Made by a program: the position numbers and the translations under genes | Notes under the pieces: generated by a model | Databases searched by the model: none | What the model was told of the DNA's origin: nothing | Seen by the model: only the letters and a program-made list of their open reading frames with translations | In this document: positions 35,165 through 43,700 of the stretch, one piece after another | Layout of the letters: the number at the start of each line of letters is the position of its first letter | How positions within the stretch are numbered: the first letter of the stretch is position 1 | Assembly (NCBI GenBank): GCA_013215375.1 | Contig: JABSRB010000034.1 | Coordinates: forward strand, 1-61,458 | Direction of reading: 5' to 3' | Origin: Oceanospirillaceae bacterium | Lineage (GTDB): Bacteria; Pseudomonadota; Gammaproteobacteria; Pseudomonadales; Balneatricaceae | DNA length: 61,458 bases

Positions 35165-38143
35165 ATGTCATCAATATCTTTTCAAACGAAAGCACGAACA
35201 ATTGATCACTTGGGAAGGGAGCAAATTGCCGACTGTCCGACTGCTATATCTGAGTTATGGAAAAATTCATATGATGCATATGCTCGTCGTGCCGAACTAC
35301 ATCTATTTAATGATGATAAAAGTGTCGCTGCCATAGTTGATGATGGCCACGGCATGAACCATCATGACTTAATAACGAAGTGGCTGGTCATTGGGACTGA
35401 ATCTAAAGCATCAGGCGGAGAGATAGACTTAGACGATTTAGATGGTTTAAATGAAAGACCAAAACAAGGACAAAAAGGTATTGGTCGGCTATCTAGTGCT
35501 ATTCTTGGTTCGCTTCTATTACTCGTTTCAAAAAGAAAAAATTCAAAATTTGTGGCCGCTTTAATTGATTGGCGTTTGTTCGAAAATCCCTTCTTATACC
35601 TTGATGATCTTAAAATACCTGTTGAAGAATTTACAGACAAGAGAGATTTAATTGATTTGCTGCCAGTCATGTATGATGAGTTGATGTCCAATATTTGGGG
35701 CTCTCCTCTTGAAGAAGATAAAGAGAGAAGCGACCGAATCGAATTAGCTTGGCAGCAATACTCATTGGTAGAGCATCAATCATTTAAGCAGAAAAAATTA
35801 ACTGATGAGCTTACTACTAAAGAAAAAATAGAAAACACACTAATCTCATCAGTATACGAAGAGTATCATTTAGAAAAATGGCCTGTTTGGAATGGTTCTA
35901 GTGAAAAAGGAACTGCTCTATTTATATCTAATATTCATGATGATTTAAAAGCTCAATATGGCGATGAAGATGATCCGTTGGTAGCACGAGCGAAAGTGAA
36001 CTTTTTTTCTACACTAATCTCATTTACAGACCATGTTATTAAAAACAATCCAGTTGAATTTGACTACAAAGTGGTGCTGCATAAAGACTCATATAATAAT
36101 TCTCTTGTTTCACCTGATTTAGAATTTTCGCATGATGATTTTGAGAAAATGGAACACCGTGTTGTTGGCATAATTGATGATTCTGCTATTTTTAAAGGTC
36201 AAATTCATGCCTTCGGGCATGATCTCGGTGACGTAGTCATACCGTTACAGATAAAAATGCCTTTTCACCATTTAAGTAAAGTCGGACAAGTAAATATATT
36301 TTTAGCAAGTTATGAAGTAGAAAAAGGCAAGGGAGAATTAGGGGGAGTTAGAAGTTCTATGGAACCCGGTGTTTGGAACGATATCAATGAAAAAATGCGA
36401 CGATATAATGGGTTGAAAGTATACCGTGATGGATTACGTGTCATGCCTTATGGCAAACAAAGTAATGACTTTTTTGAAGTTGAAACTCGGCGCTCAAAGA
36501 ATGCTGGTGCGGCTCATTACTCTCTTCGTAACATGATAGGTGCGATCTCGCTAACGAAGAAATACAATTCAAATTTAAAAGATAAGGCAGGGCGAGAAGG
36601 TTTTATAGATAATAAAGCCTCTAAGGCGTTTAGGGATATAATTGAATTACTTTTAGTTGAAGTTGCAAATAGATATTTTGGTCGGAGTTCAAAGTCAATA
36701 CGTGGGACGTTTACAAAGCCACTTGAAGAAGATTATCAACAAAGAAAAGCAGCGCTAGATTTGAAGGAACAAAAAGCCAAAGATAAAAAAGCTTTTAACA
36801 ATAACTTAAAATCTTATGCACCAAAAGTAATTGAGTTGCTTACCCAAACAAAACTTTATCTATCAGAAGTTGAATCATTAGAAAAAAATTCCGAAAACAT
36901 ATTAAAACTACAAAAAAAAGCTGGAGATATTGGACAAAAAATATTAACAATAAAAATATCCAATGCGCCAAGAACACTAAAAGGAAATCAAGAAACCCTT
37001 TATCGCGAATATAAATCTAATCTTGCTTTTATCCAAAACACCTTAAAAGAAACGCAAACTTTTCTAAATAGCGAATTAGAACGGTTAAAACCTAAAGAAC
37101 CAGGCGAGCTTGCTTACTCTCAGTTACAAAGAAATGCTAAGTATATTCAAGATCAGTTAAGGGCATGGAAAGTTGAGGCCAGAGGTATTTTAAGTAAAGA
37201 ACAACAACGTATCGATGCCTTAATCGATGAGAAGAACAAGCAATATCATAAAATTGCGCAGCCATACATTGCTGAAGTTGAAAGTAATCGTATGTCTCTC
37301 GCGAAATGTTTAGAATTACTTGATCGCAAGAGGGAAGAGATACAGTTTGAAAATGAGCAAATTTTTTCGCCATATTTATCTACATTATCAAGTTTGAAAG
37401 AAAGTATAGATTTAGCAGGCCTTGCATATTTTTCAATCGATCAAGCTGATGAAATGCGAGAGGAGATCGACCGTTTAAATTCGTTGGCTCAACTTGGTAT
37501 TACAGTTGAAATCATAAGTCATGAATTACACCACATGCAGCATGATACCGAAATAGCTTTAGAAAAAGTTACTGACCAAATTAAAGATAAATCTACCACT
37601 GAAAACCTTGTCCGTACATATCGAGCCCTTAACGAAAAATTGAAATTTCTTTCTCCCTTGAAATTATCGGGTGAAGCTGAACGTGATTGGATTTCAGGTC
37701 ATGAGATAAAAGATTACATAGAAGAATTTTACGGTAATAGTATTAATGATATCAATTTAGAGTTTTCGTCCAAATTTTTAACCTTAAATGTGTATGATGA
37801 AAAATCAAGAATATTTCCAGTATTCATTAATTTAATTAACAATTCAAAATATTGGGTCAAACAAAAAGATAATAATGCCCAACAGATCTTACTTGATATT
37901 GTTAATGATAAAGTGGTTATTTCCGATGATGGAACTGGCGTACATGAAGACGATATCAAAAGCCTTTTTACTATATTTTTTACAAAAAAAGTCAGGGGAG
38001 GACGAGGGGTTGGCTTACATTTGTGTCGATCCAATTTAGCCGCCGCTGGGCATACTATTGAGTATGCGAAAGCCCCTGAGTACCAATTGTTAAATGGAGC
38101 TAATTTTGTCATTAATTTTAAAGGAGTTAAATATGACGGATAG
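35165..38143 (+). CDS. Dual-GHKL protein: Hsp90/MORC-like ATPase plus histidine-kinase-like module
   Basis: 992 residues. N-terminal GHKL domain: N-box ELWKNSYDA (E30, N34, D37), G1 DDGHGM (59-64), GQKGIGR lid (102-108), as in Hsp90/MutL/MORC ATPases. Residues about 150-500 form a transducer-like region, followed by long coiled coil (about 525-760). The C-terminus is a second GHKL unit of histidine-kinase type: H-box-like ISHELHH with H786, N-box FINLINNSKYW (888-898), G1 DDGTGV (921-926), F-box LFTIFFTKK and G2 GGRGVGLHL (945-953). No TM segment. Begins 27 bases after the methyltransferase and overlaps the receiver gene by 11. Two ATP sites in one chain, with a likely phosphoacceptor His, suggest a sensor kinase working for the restriction pair. 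Confidence 0.88.
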   Translation: MSSISFQTKARTIDHLGREQIADCPTAISELWKNSYDAYARRAELHLFNDDKSVAAIVDDGHGMNHHDLITKWLVIGTESKASGGEIDLDDLDGLNERPKQGQKGIGRLSSAILGSLLLLVSKRKNSKFVAALIDWRLFENPFLYLDDLKIPVEEFTDKRDLIDLLPVMYDELMSNIWGSPLEEDKERSDRIELAWQQYSLVEHQSFKQKKLTDELTTKEKIENTLISSVYEEYHLEKWPVWNGSSEKGTALFISNIHDDLKAQYGDEDDPLVARAKVNFFSTLISFTDHVIKNNPVEFDYKVVLHKDSYNNSLVSPDLEFSHDDFEKMEHRVVGIIDDSAIFKGQIHAFGHDLGDVVIPLQIKMPFHHLSKVGQVNIFLASYEVEKGKGELGGVRSSMEPGVWNDINEKMRRYNGLKVYRDGLRVMPYGKQSNDFFEVETRRSKNAGAAHYSLRNMIGAISLTKKYNSNLKDKAGREGFIDNKASKAFRDIIELLLVEVANRYFGRSSKSIRGTFTKPLEEDYQQRKAALDLKEQKAKDKKAFNNNLKSYAPKVIELLTQTKLYLSEVESLEKNSENILKLQKKAGDIGQKILTIKISNAPRTLKGNQETLYREYKSNLAFIQNTLKETQTFLNSELERLKPKEPGELAYSQLQRNAKYIQDQLRAWKVEARGILSKEQQRIDALIDEKNKQYHKIAQPYIAEVESNRMSLAKCLELLDRKREEIQFENEQIFSPYLSTLSSLKESIDLAGLAYFSIDQADEMREEIDRLNSLAQLGITVEIISHELHHMQHDTEIALEKVTDQIKDKSTTENLVRTYRALNEKLKFLSPLKLSGEAERDWISGHEIKDYIEEFYGNSINDINLEFSSKFLTLNVYDEKSRIFPVFINLINNSKYWVKQKDNNAQQILLDIVNDKVVISDDGTGVHEDDIKSLFTIFFTKKVRGGRGVGLHLCRSNLAAAGHTIEYAKAPEYQLLNGANFVINFKGVKYDG

Positions 38144-39854
38144 ACGAGAATTAATAAAAAAAGTCTACATTGATCCTATTCGTTCAGTATTAGCTATTGA
38201 TGATGAATTTACATCTTTGGATAACTACATTGCAGGTCAAGTCAAAGCTCCAAGCGGAATTCAAAAAGACATGCTCGCCAACTTTAGACAGAAAAAATGG
38301 CTAGTAGATATGAACGATGGAAGTGGAGGCAGCTCAGATTCAATATCACACTTGCATCAATGTGATTTGTTGGTTGTAGATTATCACCTTAATCGAGCTG
38401 ATGAGACAGATAATTCACAGTCACTGGATATAATAAAGCAGCTAGATAAAAACGAGCATTTCAATCTAGTTGTTGTTTACACTAGCGCAACCCCTAAAGA
38501 GGTTCAAACAACACTTGCAGAAATATTGAGCCCATCTAAACATGCCTTCGGGGATTTTGACTACTCTCAAGTTACTCAACAATTGGAACAATGGGAAGAG
38601 GCTACTGGTGAACAAGTAATCGATGAATTAATCGGTTGTTTAAGTGCTGGTGATTTTCGTAAGTTATACTCGCGCCCAGAGCTTATTGACACTGAATTAA
38701 TAGTTATGTTTTCTCCACTTGAAATATATCTGAATCAAAATGAATTCACCAGTTACGAAAATAAAGAAATACTTAAATTCATTTTTACTAAAAAAATGGA
38801 AAATCTAGTAGCACAAGGGCTTTTTCAAGGTAGTTCTGCTGTTTGGACAAGCGACGGTGATGAATATTTTTCGGTAAAAACATCTCAAATGTTCGTAACA
38901 GTCATATCCAAAGATATTACACCAGATCTTATTCCGTCGACCCTGTTAAGTGCACTTGAAAATTGGTATCCAACCTCAAACCGACTTTTATTAGCAAAAA
39001 TCCGAGCAGAACTCGAGGCTAATGGCGTTTTATTCGAAGAGCAAATTTTAGACTGCAAGTATACAAATGCAGGTTGGTTACAGCAATTTATTGATGATAA
39101 AATTGACGGAACCTCACTTACAATCACCAGACTTTTTGAAGTCATGTCGAAAAGTGTGCAAGAAAAAATTCGAGAGTATGCCGATAATTTGAAAGAGAAT
39201 ATTTTGATTGAAGGCTATAAAAACTCTGTTGTTTTGGAAGCTAAGTTTGATCCGGAAATCTCTGAACATAAAGTTAAGGTGAATAAACATTTAAACGCCT
39301 ATATCTGCTCGAAACCAGTGTCCGGTACACACATTGAAACTGGACACATATTAAAATGGGAAAATAGTGGTGATGTAGAATATTTATTATGTCTAACACC
39401 TATCTGCGATTTAGTTCCTGGCCGTGAAAAGGGATGGAGTAAAAAACTTACACCAATTATGCCCATAAAAGTATTAAAACTACACCAATCACTAAAAAAT
39501 GATGCGAATCAATTAAAAGAGATTGAAAAGAAAGGACACATTGTTTTTATAGATGGCACTGATATTAAATTGTTGGCAGTAACTCCTACAGGAAGTTCAA
39601 GTACAGCCATGGAAATTGAGCAGGTTTTTGTATCTGAACAAGGACGATTTATTGTTGATACTGATAAAAACTTAATTTGTGAACTTCAAAGAATCGTTTA
39701 TGAAAGTCCAGAGAAATCAGATAAAGGATTACATTATGAGACTGAAAATTGCAAAGTCGTTGGGCAATTAAGATATGAGTATGCTTTAAACTTGTTAAGC
39801 CAGCTGGGAGTTGATTTAACTCGAATTGGTTTGGATTTTGTTAAGTTAGCATAA
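38133..39854 (+). CDS. Atypical response-receiver protein of the restriction locus
   Basis: 573 residues; ATG at 38133 behind AAAGGAG, overlapping the kinase-like gene, so coupled. The receiver fold is at the N-terminus: acidic pair VLAIDDEF (D23, D24), phosphoacceptor LLVVDYHL (D83) and Thr/Ser VVVYTSAT (T117), with an unusually long stretch of about 55 residues between the first two. The remaining 450 residues have no DNA-binding or enzymatic motif I can name; a conserved-looking LLCLTPICDLVPG stands near 440-452. Role inferred as phospho-acceptor partner of the adjacent dual-GHKL protein, possibly contacting the nuclease. Confidence 0.82.
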   Translation: MTDRRELIKKVYIDPIRSVLAIDDEFTSLDNYIAGQVKAPSGIQKDMLANFRQKKWLVDMNDGSGGSSDSISHLHQCDLLVVDYHLNRADETDNSQSLDIIKQLDKNEHFNLVVVYTSATPKEVQTTLAEILSPSKHAFGDFDYSQVTQQLEQWEEATGEQVIDELIGCLSAGDFRKLYSRPELIDTELIVMFSPLEIYLNQNEFTSYENKEILKFIFTKKMENLVAQGLFQGSSAVWTSDGDEYFSVKTSQMFVTVISKDITPDLIPSTLLSALENWYPTSNRLLLAKIRAELEANGVLFEEQILDCKYTNAGWLQQFIDDKIDGTSLTITRLFEVMSKSVQEKIREYADNLKENILIEGYKNSVVLEAKFDPEISEHKVKVNKHLNAYICSKPVSGTHIETGHILKWENSGDVEYLLCLTPICDLVPGREKGWSKKLTPIMPIKVLKLHQSLKNDANQLKEIEKKGHIVFIDGTDIKLLAVTPTGSSSTAMEIEQVFVSEQGRFIVDTDKNLICELQRIVYESPEKSDKGLHYETENCKVVGQLRYEYALNLLSQLGVDLTRIGLDFVKLA

Positions 39855-40300
39855 AGTGACAATATGACAGTGCGCCGAGCCAAAGCGGTAGAAGACAGGG
39901 GCCGGGGGTCAGGTCTTTTCTTTTGCCTAGGGCTATGTTCGGGGAGTTTGTTGAAACGCGATACATAGCATATCCCTCATGAAATTTTCAGAACAATATG
40001 GGACAGTCACATTTTCTCACTGCCATATTACTAATAAACCAGCTGGAATTACTAGTGTTGATGATTACTGAAGATAAAAGTATCGCAGTACAAGATGACT
40101 TATTACGCAGCCCCCCCTTGTATTGTCGCCAGTGCGATTACTAAATTGATGAGTGGAGCGACAGTATTTAAATATTTACCAGCTGGAATTACTGGGTCAG
40201 TAAAATATCACAGTAGTGTAACCTAGTTACGAAGCTGCCAATTCCCTCTAGGTAAATATGAATTAATTGATTCTAACTAAGTATAAATAATCAGAGATAG

Positions 40301-40426
40301 ATGTTAAATATAAAAGAAACTGATAAGGCCTTGAAAAAGCTTAATTCTTCAATTTTAGCTGACCGTAAATACACTACTTGTTTATCCTATTGGAGTCGTT
40401 TTATAAGGCAAAGGGATGGAAAATAA
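40301..40426 (+). pseudogene. Possible 5' remnant of an HNH/NinG-like nuclease gene
   Basis: 41 codons; the end CLSYWSRFIRQRDGK resembles the segment just before the zinc Cys pair of HNH proteins of NinG type (W-S-x-F-I-R-x-R-D). Reading stops where an AATATGGGACAG repeat begins, so the repeat seems to have cut the gene. Could also be a chance frame. Confidence 0.35.
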
Positions 40427-40611
40427 TATGGGACAGGCTCTTTTAATCACTGCTATTTTCATGTGATCCAGCGGATAATGCTGATATGTAGCAAAGAAAT
40501 ATGGGACAGGCTGTGTTAATTACTGCTAATTACATATAAGTCAGATGAAATTACTAGATTCATTAATTAATTTAGAAAAATGCTTCGCTGTACCAAAATC
40601 CTAGCTACGAA

Positions 40612-40770
40612 GCCACCATCCCCCCTTTGGTATTGTCGCCGGAGTGATTGACTAAATTGATGAGTGGAGCGACAGGCCGTCGCGAAAAGCGAAGTTGAGC
40701 CATGGATGGCGAATCTGAGCGGCCGTCAATTTAGTCTATCACGTAGGAGTTTTTCGACAATATGGGGCGA
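40612..40770. repeat. Hairpin intergenic element
   Basis: TATTGTCG...GTGATTGACTAAATTGA pairs with the complement of TCAATTTAGTCTATCAC...CGACAATA, enclosing GCGAAGTTGAGCCATGGATG. Followed by TTTGGTTCGGTTTC and a segment (40797-40860) that is repeated before the decayed higA copy at 45.6 kb. Confidence 0.6.
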
Positions 40771-40919
40771 AATTTTCTTTGGTTCGGTTTCTTTTTTTCG
40801 TAAAAAGAAATGAACTCGCTGCAGCGAAACTGCACCTGAAACGGCTCTTAGATTTTAATTCTTAGATCAATGATTGTGTCAGTTCAAAAATCCTGCCATC
40901 AGATCAAGTTACAGGGATC

Positions 40920-41237
40920 CTATGCCGCATTCAAAACCGTAGCCTTCTCAAGCTTATCCAGTAACACCTCATTATGCTGTGTATTCCAAAGATTATTTAG
41001 GGTTTGTAAATTAATCCAAAACTCAGGTGTAGTGCTAAGTACCTTAGCAAGTATCAAGGCTGTTTCTACGGTGATAGCACGTTTGTTATTACATAGTTCA
41101 TTTACTGTTTTACGTCCAACCCCCATCGCAGTTGCGAGATTGCCTTGGGTGATATCCAAAGGCTCTAGAAATTCTAGAGTAAGCATTTCACCAATACTGG
41201 TGGGTTGATGTGCAGGTAAACGTAGAGTAGAAGTCAT
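40920..41237 (-). CDS. higA: HigA family antitoxin
   Basis: 105 residues: PAHQPTSIGEMLTLEFLEPL, helix-turn-helix TQGNLATAMGVGRKTVNELC and RAITVETALILAKVL. Follows higB by 11 bases. Two decayed copies of this same gene exist at about 45.7 and 53.8 kb. Expected to neutralise HigB and repress the operon. Confidence 0.92.
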   Translation of the reverse strand: MTSTLRLPAHQPTSIGEMLTLEFLEPLDITQGNLATAMGVGRKTVNELCNNKRAITVETALILAKVLSTTPEFWINLQTLNNLWNTQHNEVLLDKLEKATVLNAA

Positions 41238-41248
41238 AAATCACCTCG

Positions 41249-41536
41249 TTAGTACTTATGGGGATCTAAATAAAGCTCTATTGCTTTACCACTATCCCAC
41301 TTAAATATTAGTCTATATTGTTTGTTGACACGAATAGAGCACCAATGTGCCAGCTTTCCGGTTAAATGCTCAAACCTGTTCCCTGGTGGCGACCTAAGAT
41401 CACATTCAGCGCTGGCAACATGAATGAGATCAAGCTTGCGCTGCAAGCTGCTTTCTAGCGTTGACGGTATTAGCCGATGCTTAGTGCCTTGCCAATAATA
41501 ATCAGCCAGCCATTTATCTTTAAAAGATTCGATCAT
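41249..41536 (-). CDS. higB: HigB-type RelE/ParE toxin
   Basis: 95 residues: MIESFKDKWLADYYWQGTKH, then LHVASAECDLRSPPGNRFEH-like text (LIHVASAECDLRSPPGNRFE) and SIRVNKQYRLIFKW. Complete HigB length. Differs clearly from the HigB at 27846, so the two pairs are not a recent duplication. Confidence 0.92.
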   Translation of the reverse strand: MIESFKDKWLADYYWQGTKHRLIPSTLESSLQRKLDLIHVASAECDLRSPPGNRFEHLTGKLAHWCSIRVNKQYRLIFKWDSGKAIELYLDPHKY

Positions 41537-41618
41537 GCATAAATTGTAGCCTGTATCGATACAGGGTGCAATTTCTGTTATTGCGGAGAAAATTATGGAT
41601 TGGAATAGCTAGTTAGTA

Positions 41619-41657
41619 ACTAATACAATGTGTTAGTATCTAATACATTGTATTAGT
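41619..41657. promoter_or_regulatory. Operator palindrome of the RelE/NadS pair
   Basis: ACTAATACAATG (41619-41630) and its exact complement CATTGTATTAGT (41646-41657), with further TTAGTA/TAATAC half sites between and just upstream, 12 bases before the toxin ATG. Strong candidate binding site for the NadS-like antitoxin. Confidence 0.7.
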
Positions 41658-41668
41658 TTGGAGCGTTC

Positions 41669-42007
41669 ATGAATCTTGTTTTCAAAGAGACTGATATATT
41701 TACTAAACTTATTACTCAGCTGTTATCTGATGATGAGTATAAAGAGCTTCAAGAGCATTTGATTGAAAGACCTGATGTGGGTGCTGTGATTGAAGGCACA
41801 GGCGGTCTTAGGAAAGTGCGATGGGCAGCGAAAGGTGGTGGTAAAAGTGGCGGGGTTCGAATTATCTATTATTGGATAACCGAAGATCACCAAATTTACA
41901 TGCTGCTCGCTTATCCCAAAAGTAAACAAGATAATTTAACCGCCACTCAGAAGAAAGTGTTGAAAGCGTTAGTGCACAGAGAATTACAGGAGAAAGACAA
42001 TGGATGA
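41669..42007 (+). CDS. RelE/HigB2-like toxin
   Basis: 112 residues. RPDVGAVIEGTGGLRKVRWA, then GGGKSGGVRIIYYWI and YMLLAYPKSKQDNLT give the core of the RelE-like toxins that precede NadS antitoxins. RBS TTTGGAG. Overlaps the antitoxin gene by eight bases. Confidence 0.9.
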   Translation: MNLVFKETDIFTKLITQLLSDDEYKELQEHLIERPDVGAVIEGTGGLRKVRWAAKGGGKSGGVRIIYYWITEDHQIYMLLAYPKSKQDNLTATQKKVLKALVHRELQEKDNG

Positions 42008-42299
42008 TAATTTATTTGATCAACTGGTTAGCAGTGTTGAGCACGCAGGTGCTATTCGCCGCGAAGAAAAAGTCGCTTCTCGTGAATTTGAATACTGTGC
42101 TGTCGATGTTAAAGCAATTCGCGAAGCGACTGGTAGGACTCAAGAATCTTTTGCACAGATGATAGGTGCATCGGTATCAGCCGTTCGCAGCTGGGAGCAA
42201 GGTAAGCGTCACCCAGTAGGACCTGCACGAGTGCTTTTAGCAATGTTTAATGCCGATCCTAAAGCGGCTGATGAACTGCTTCACAGGGCTGCAGGGTAA
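42000..42299 (+). CDS. NadS-like XRE antitoxin
   Basis: 99 residues: helical N-terminus, then helix-turn-helix RTQESFAQMIGASVSAVRSW and EQGKRHPVGPARVLL. Typical partner of the preceding RelE-like toxin; probable repressor acting at the palindrome upstream. Confidence 0.9.
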   Translation: MDDNLFDQLVSSVEHAGAIRREEKVASREFEYCAVDVKAIREATGRTQESFAQMIGASVSAVRSWEQGKRHPVGPARVLLAMFNADPKAADELLHRAAG

Positions 42300-42396
42300 G
42301 ATTTAGCGCAGCGGAGGTAAGCTCTTCTGCAGGACTGGAAAATATGGGTCAGGCTCTTCGGTAAAAATGAAAAAGCTAAGAACTATAGAGGCGAGA

Positions 42397-42681
42397 ATGA
42401 GTAATTTCTTTGAAAGTATTAAGCAGGGCCTAACTGAAGCAGTAGATTACAGTGAAGGTAACGTTAAGCATGCCACAGTTCATAAATTTGATCCTGTTGA
42501 TGTCAAAGCAATACGATCAAATGTACATATGACACAAAGAGAATTTGCTGCAAATTTTGGTATTAGTTTAGGTACACTTCGACACTGGGAGCGTGGTGAT
42601 AGGACGCCTAGAGGGCCTGCTTTAGTTTTACTGACAGTGCTATCTAAAAATCCAAGTGCTGTTATTCAAGCTTTAGCGTAA
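42397..42681 (+). CDS. Orphan NadS-like XRE antitoxin
   Basis: 94 residues from ATG 42397 (GAGGCGAG upstream; frame opens at 42367). MSNFFESIKQGLTEAVDYSE, then helix-turn-helix MTQREFAANFGISLGTLRHW and ERGDRTPRGPALVLL. No toxin gene precedes it; the region upstream has a short AATATGGGTCAG repeat. It may be the remnant of a pair or a solitary regulator able to cross-talk with the adjacent RelE/NadS pair. Confidence 0.85.
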   Translation: MSNFFESIKQGLTEAVDYSEGNVKHATVHKFDPVDVKAIRSNVHMTQREFAANFGISLGTLRHWERGDRTPRGPALVLLTVLSKNPSAVIQALA

Positions 42682-43095
42682 ACAAAAAAATCAAAGATAT
42701 TTTAAATTATTTTATGGATGAAGTTCTTTTAACCTCTGCTGTATGCGGATAGCCTAGTAGGTATTTCTGGAGCAAAATATGGGCTATTTTCATCACTGCC
42801 ATATCGCTAATAAACCAGCTGGAATTACTAGTGATTATGATTGCTGTAGATAAAAGCATCGACGTAAAAAAGCCTAGCTATCGGCACAGACTTTATGCTC
42901 CCGGCAAAGTCTAAGTACCTACATCCCTGTCGGCAAAGCAGCGCAGTGAAGAGTTACCTTCAAACCCTAACTTTGGCTAAGGTGGCGTTGTTAAGTCTGC
43001 TAGACTAAGGAGCAGTTATGCTCGCGAAGCATTGACAAGAATTTATTATTTAATTCGACACTCATTTAACTCCATTGAAGTAAGACAACTTAACT
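42682..43095. other. Repeat-rich gap in the toxin-antitoxin island
   Basis: Contains an 85-base copy of the AATATGGGACAG repeat (42773-42860, with ACTGCCATATCGCTAATAAA and CCAGCTGGAATTACTAGTG) and a GGCAAAGTCTAAGTACCTAC...CCCTGTCGGCA segment (42902-42935) related to the repeats at 43.5 kb. No gene seen. Confidence 0.5.
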
Positions 43096-43416
43096 ATGAA
43101 AGCATATAGCAGCATTGAAGAACGAATCCAAATTTTAGAAGATCAAGTTTTGTTACTAAATGAAGAAATTGAGGTGCTAAAAACACCTCCTACCAGTGAC
43201 AATGAAAGAATTGTTTTAAAGTATATTGAAACAGGCAGTACGGGTAAAACGAAAGATTTTGTGCGCGGATTAGGTATTAAGTCAGTGCGTGGACTGTTTT
43301 CATCAGGTGACGTGAGCAGATTACTTAAAGAGGGAGCTGACGACATATCGCCTGCACTATTAGTGATCGCTATTAAGTTGGCTAATGGAAACAATAAAAA
43401 TGGACCAAGTCGATAA
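43096..43416 (+). CDS. Small coiled-coil hypothetical protein
   Basis: 106 residues. The N-terminal 30 residues form a clear coiled coil (IEERIQILEDQVLLLNEEIE). The rest (TGKTKDFVRGLGIKSVRGLF, DVSRLLKEGADDISPALLVI) looks like a small helical DNA- or protein-binding domain. Not recognised. Position between antitoxins and HipBA suggests another accessory cassette. Real by length and codon pattern; function unknown. Confidence 0.55.
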   Translation: MKAYSSIEERIQILEDQVLLLNEEIEVLKTPPTSDNERIVLKYIETGSTGKTKDFVRGLGIKSVRGLFSSGDVSRLLKEGADDISPALLVIAIKLANGNNKNGPSR

Positions 43417-43496
43417 GCGGACAGTTTTAGGAAGAGCGTATATGTACAGGATGTACGGTATAACGCGGTGACATGGCAGAATTTTGTTCCCGACAA

Positions 43497-43700
43497 ATTC
43501 TAAGTACCTGCATCCCTGCAGGCACAGACTTTTTGCTCCTGCAAATTCTAAGTACCTGCATCCCTGCAGGCAATGGCAAAAATCCTCTTTGGTTCGGTTT
43601 CTTTTTGCCTACAGGGATTGTAGGTAAGGGGCGTGAGCAGGACGCGGAAGCTTTGCCTACAGGGATTGTAGGTAAGGGGCGTGAGCGGGAAGTGCGACCC
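43497..43700. repeat. Palindromic direct repeats (TACCTGCATCCCTGCAGGCA / TGCCTACAGGGATTGTAGGT)
   Basis: TTCTAAGTACCTGCATCCCT occurs twice (43498 and 43546), each followed by GCAGGCA. Then GCCTACAGGGATTGTAGGTA plus AGGGGCGTGAGC occurs twice (43607 and 43662) in inverted sense. Between them lies TCTTTGGTTCGGTTTC. Probably a REP-like palindromic cluster; the open frame across it is not a gene. Confidence 0.7.

Larger units (their letters stand above)
39855..40919. other. Gene-poor junction after the restriction locus, rich in repeats
   Basis: Over 1 kb with no intact gene. Holds three copies of the AATATGGGACAG repeat (about 39995-40075, 40424-40470, 40497-40560), two copies of a word GTCGCCRGWGYGATT...ACTAAATTGATGAGTGGAGC (40121-40160 and 40629-40675), a gene fragment (40301-40426) and a hairpin element (40612-40770). 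It marks the edge of the AT-rich restriction segment and looks like an insertion hotspot. Confidence 0.55.

Noticed and set aside
32543-39854. Assignment of the locus to BREX, DISARM or Detocs
   Set aside because: No PglX/PglZ, DrmABC or known Detocs effector pattern; the gene set is nuclease, C5 methyltransferase, dual-GHKL protein and receiver, which fits none of them by content.
39855-40919. Chromosomal integron attC sites between cassettes
   Set aside because: The repeats do not show the paired core sites of attC, and no integrase is in the window.
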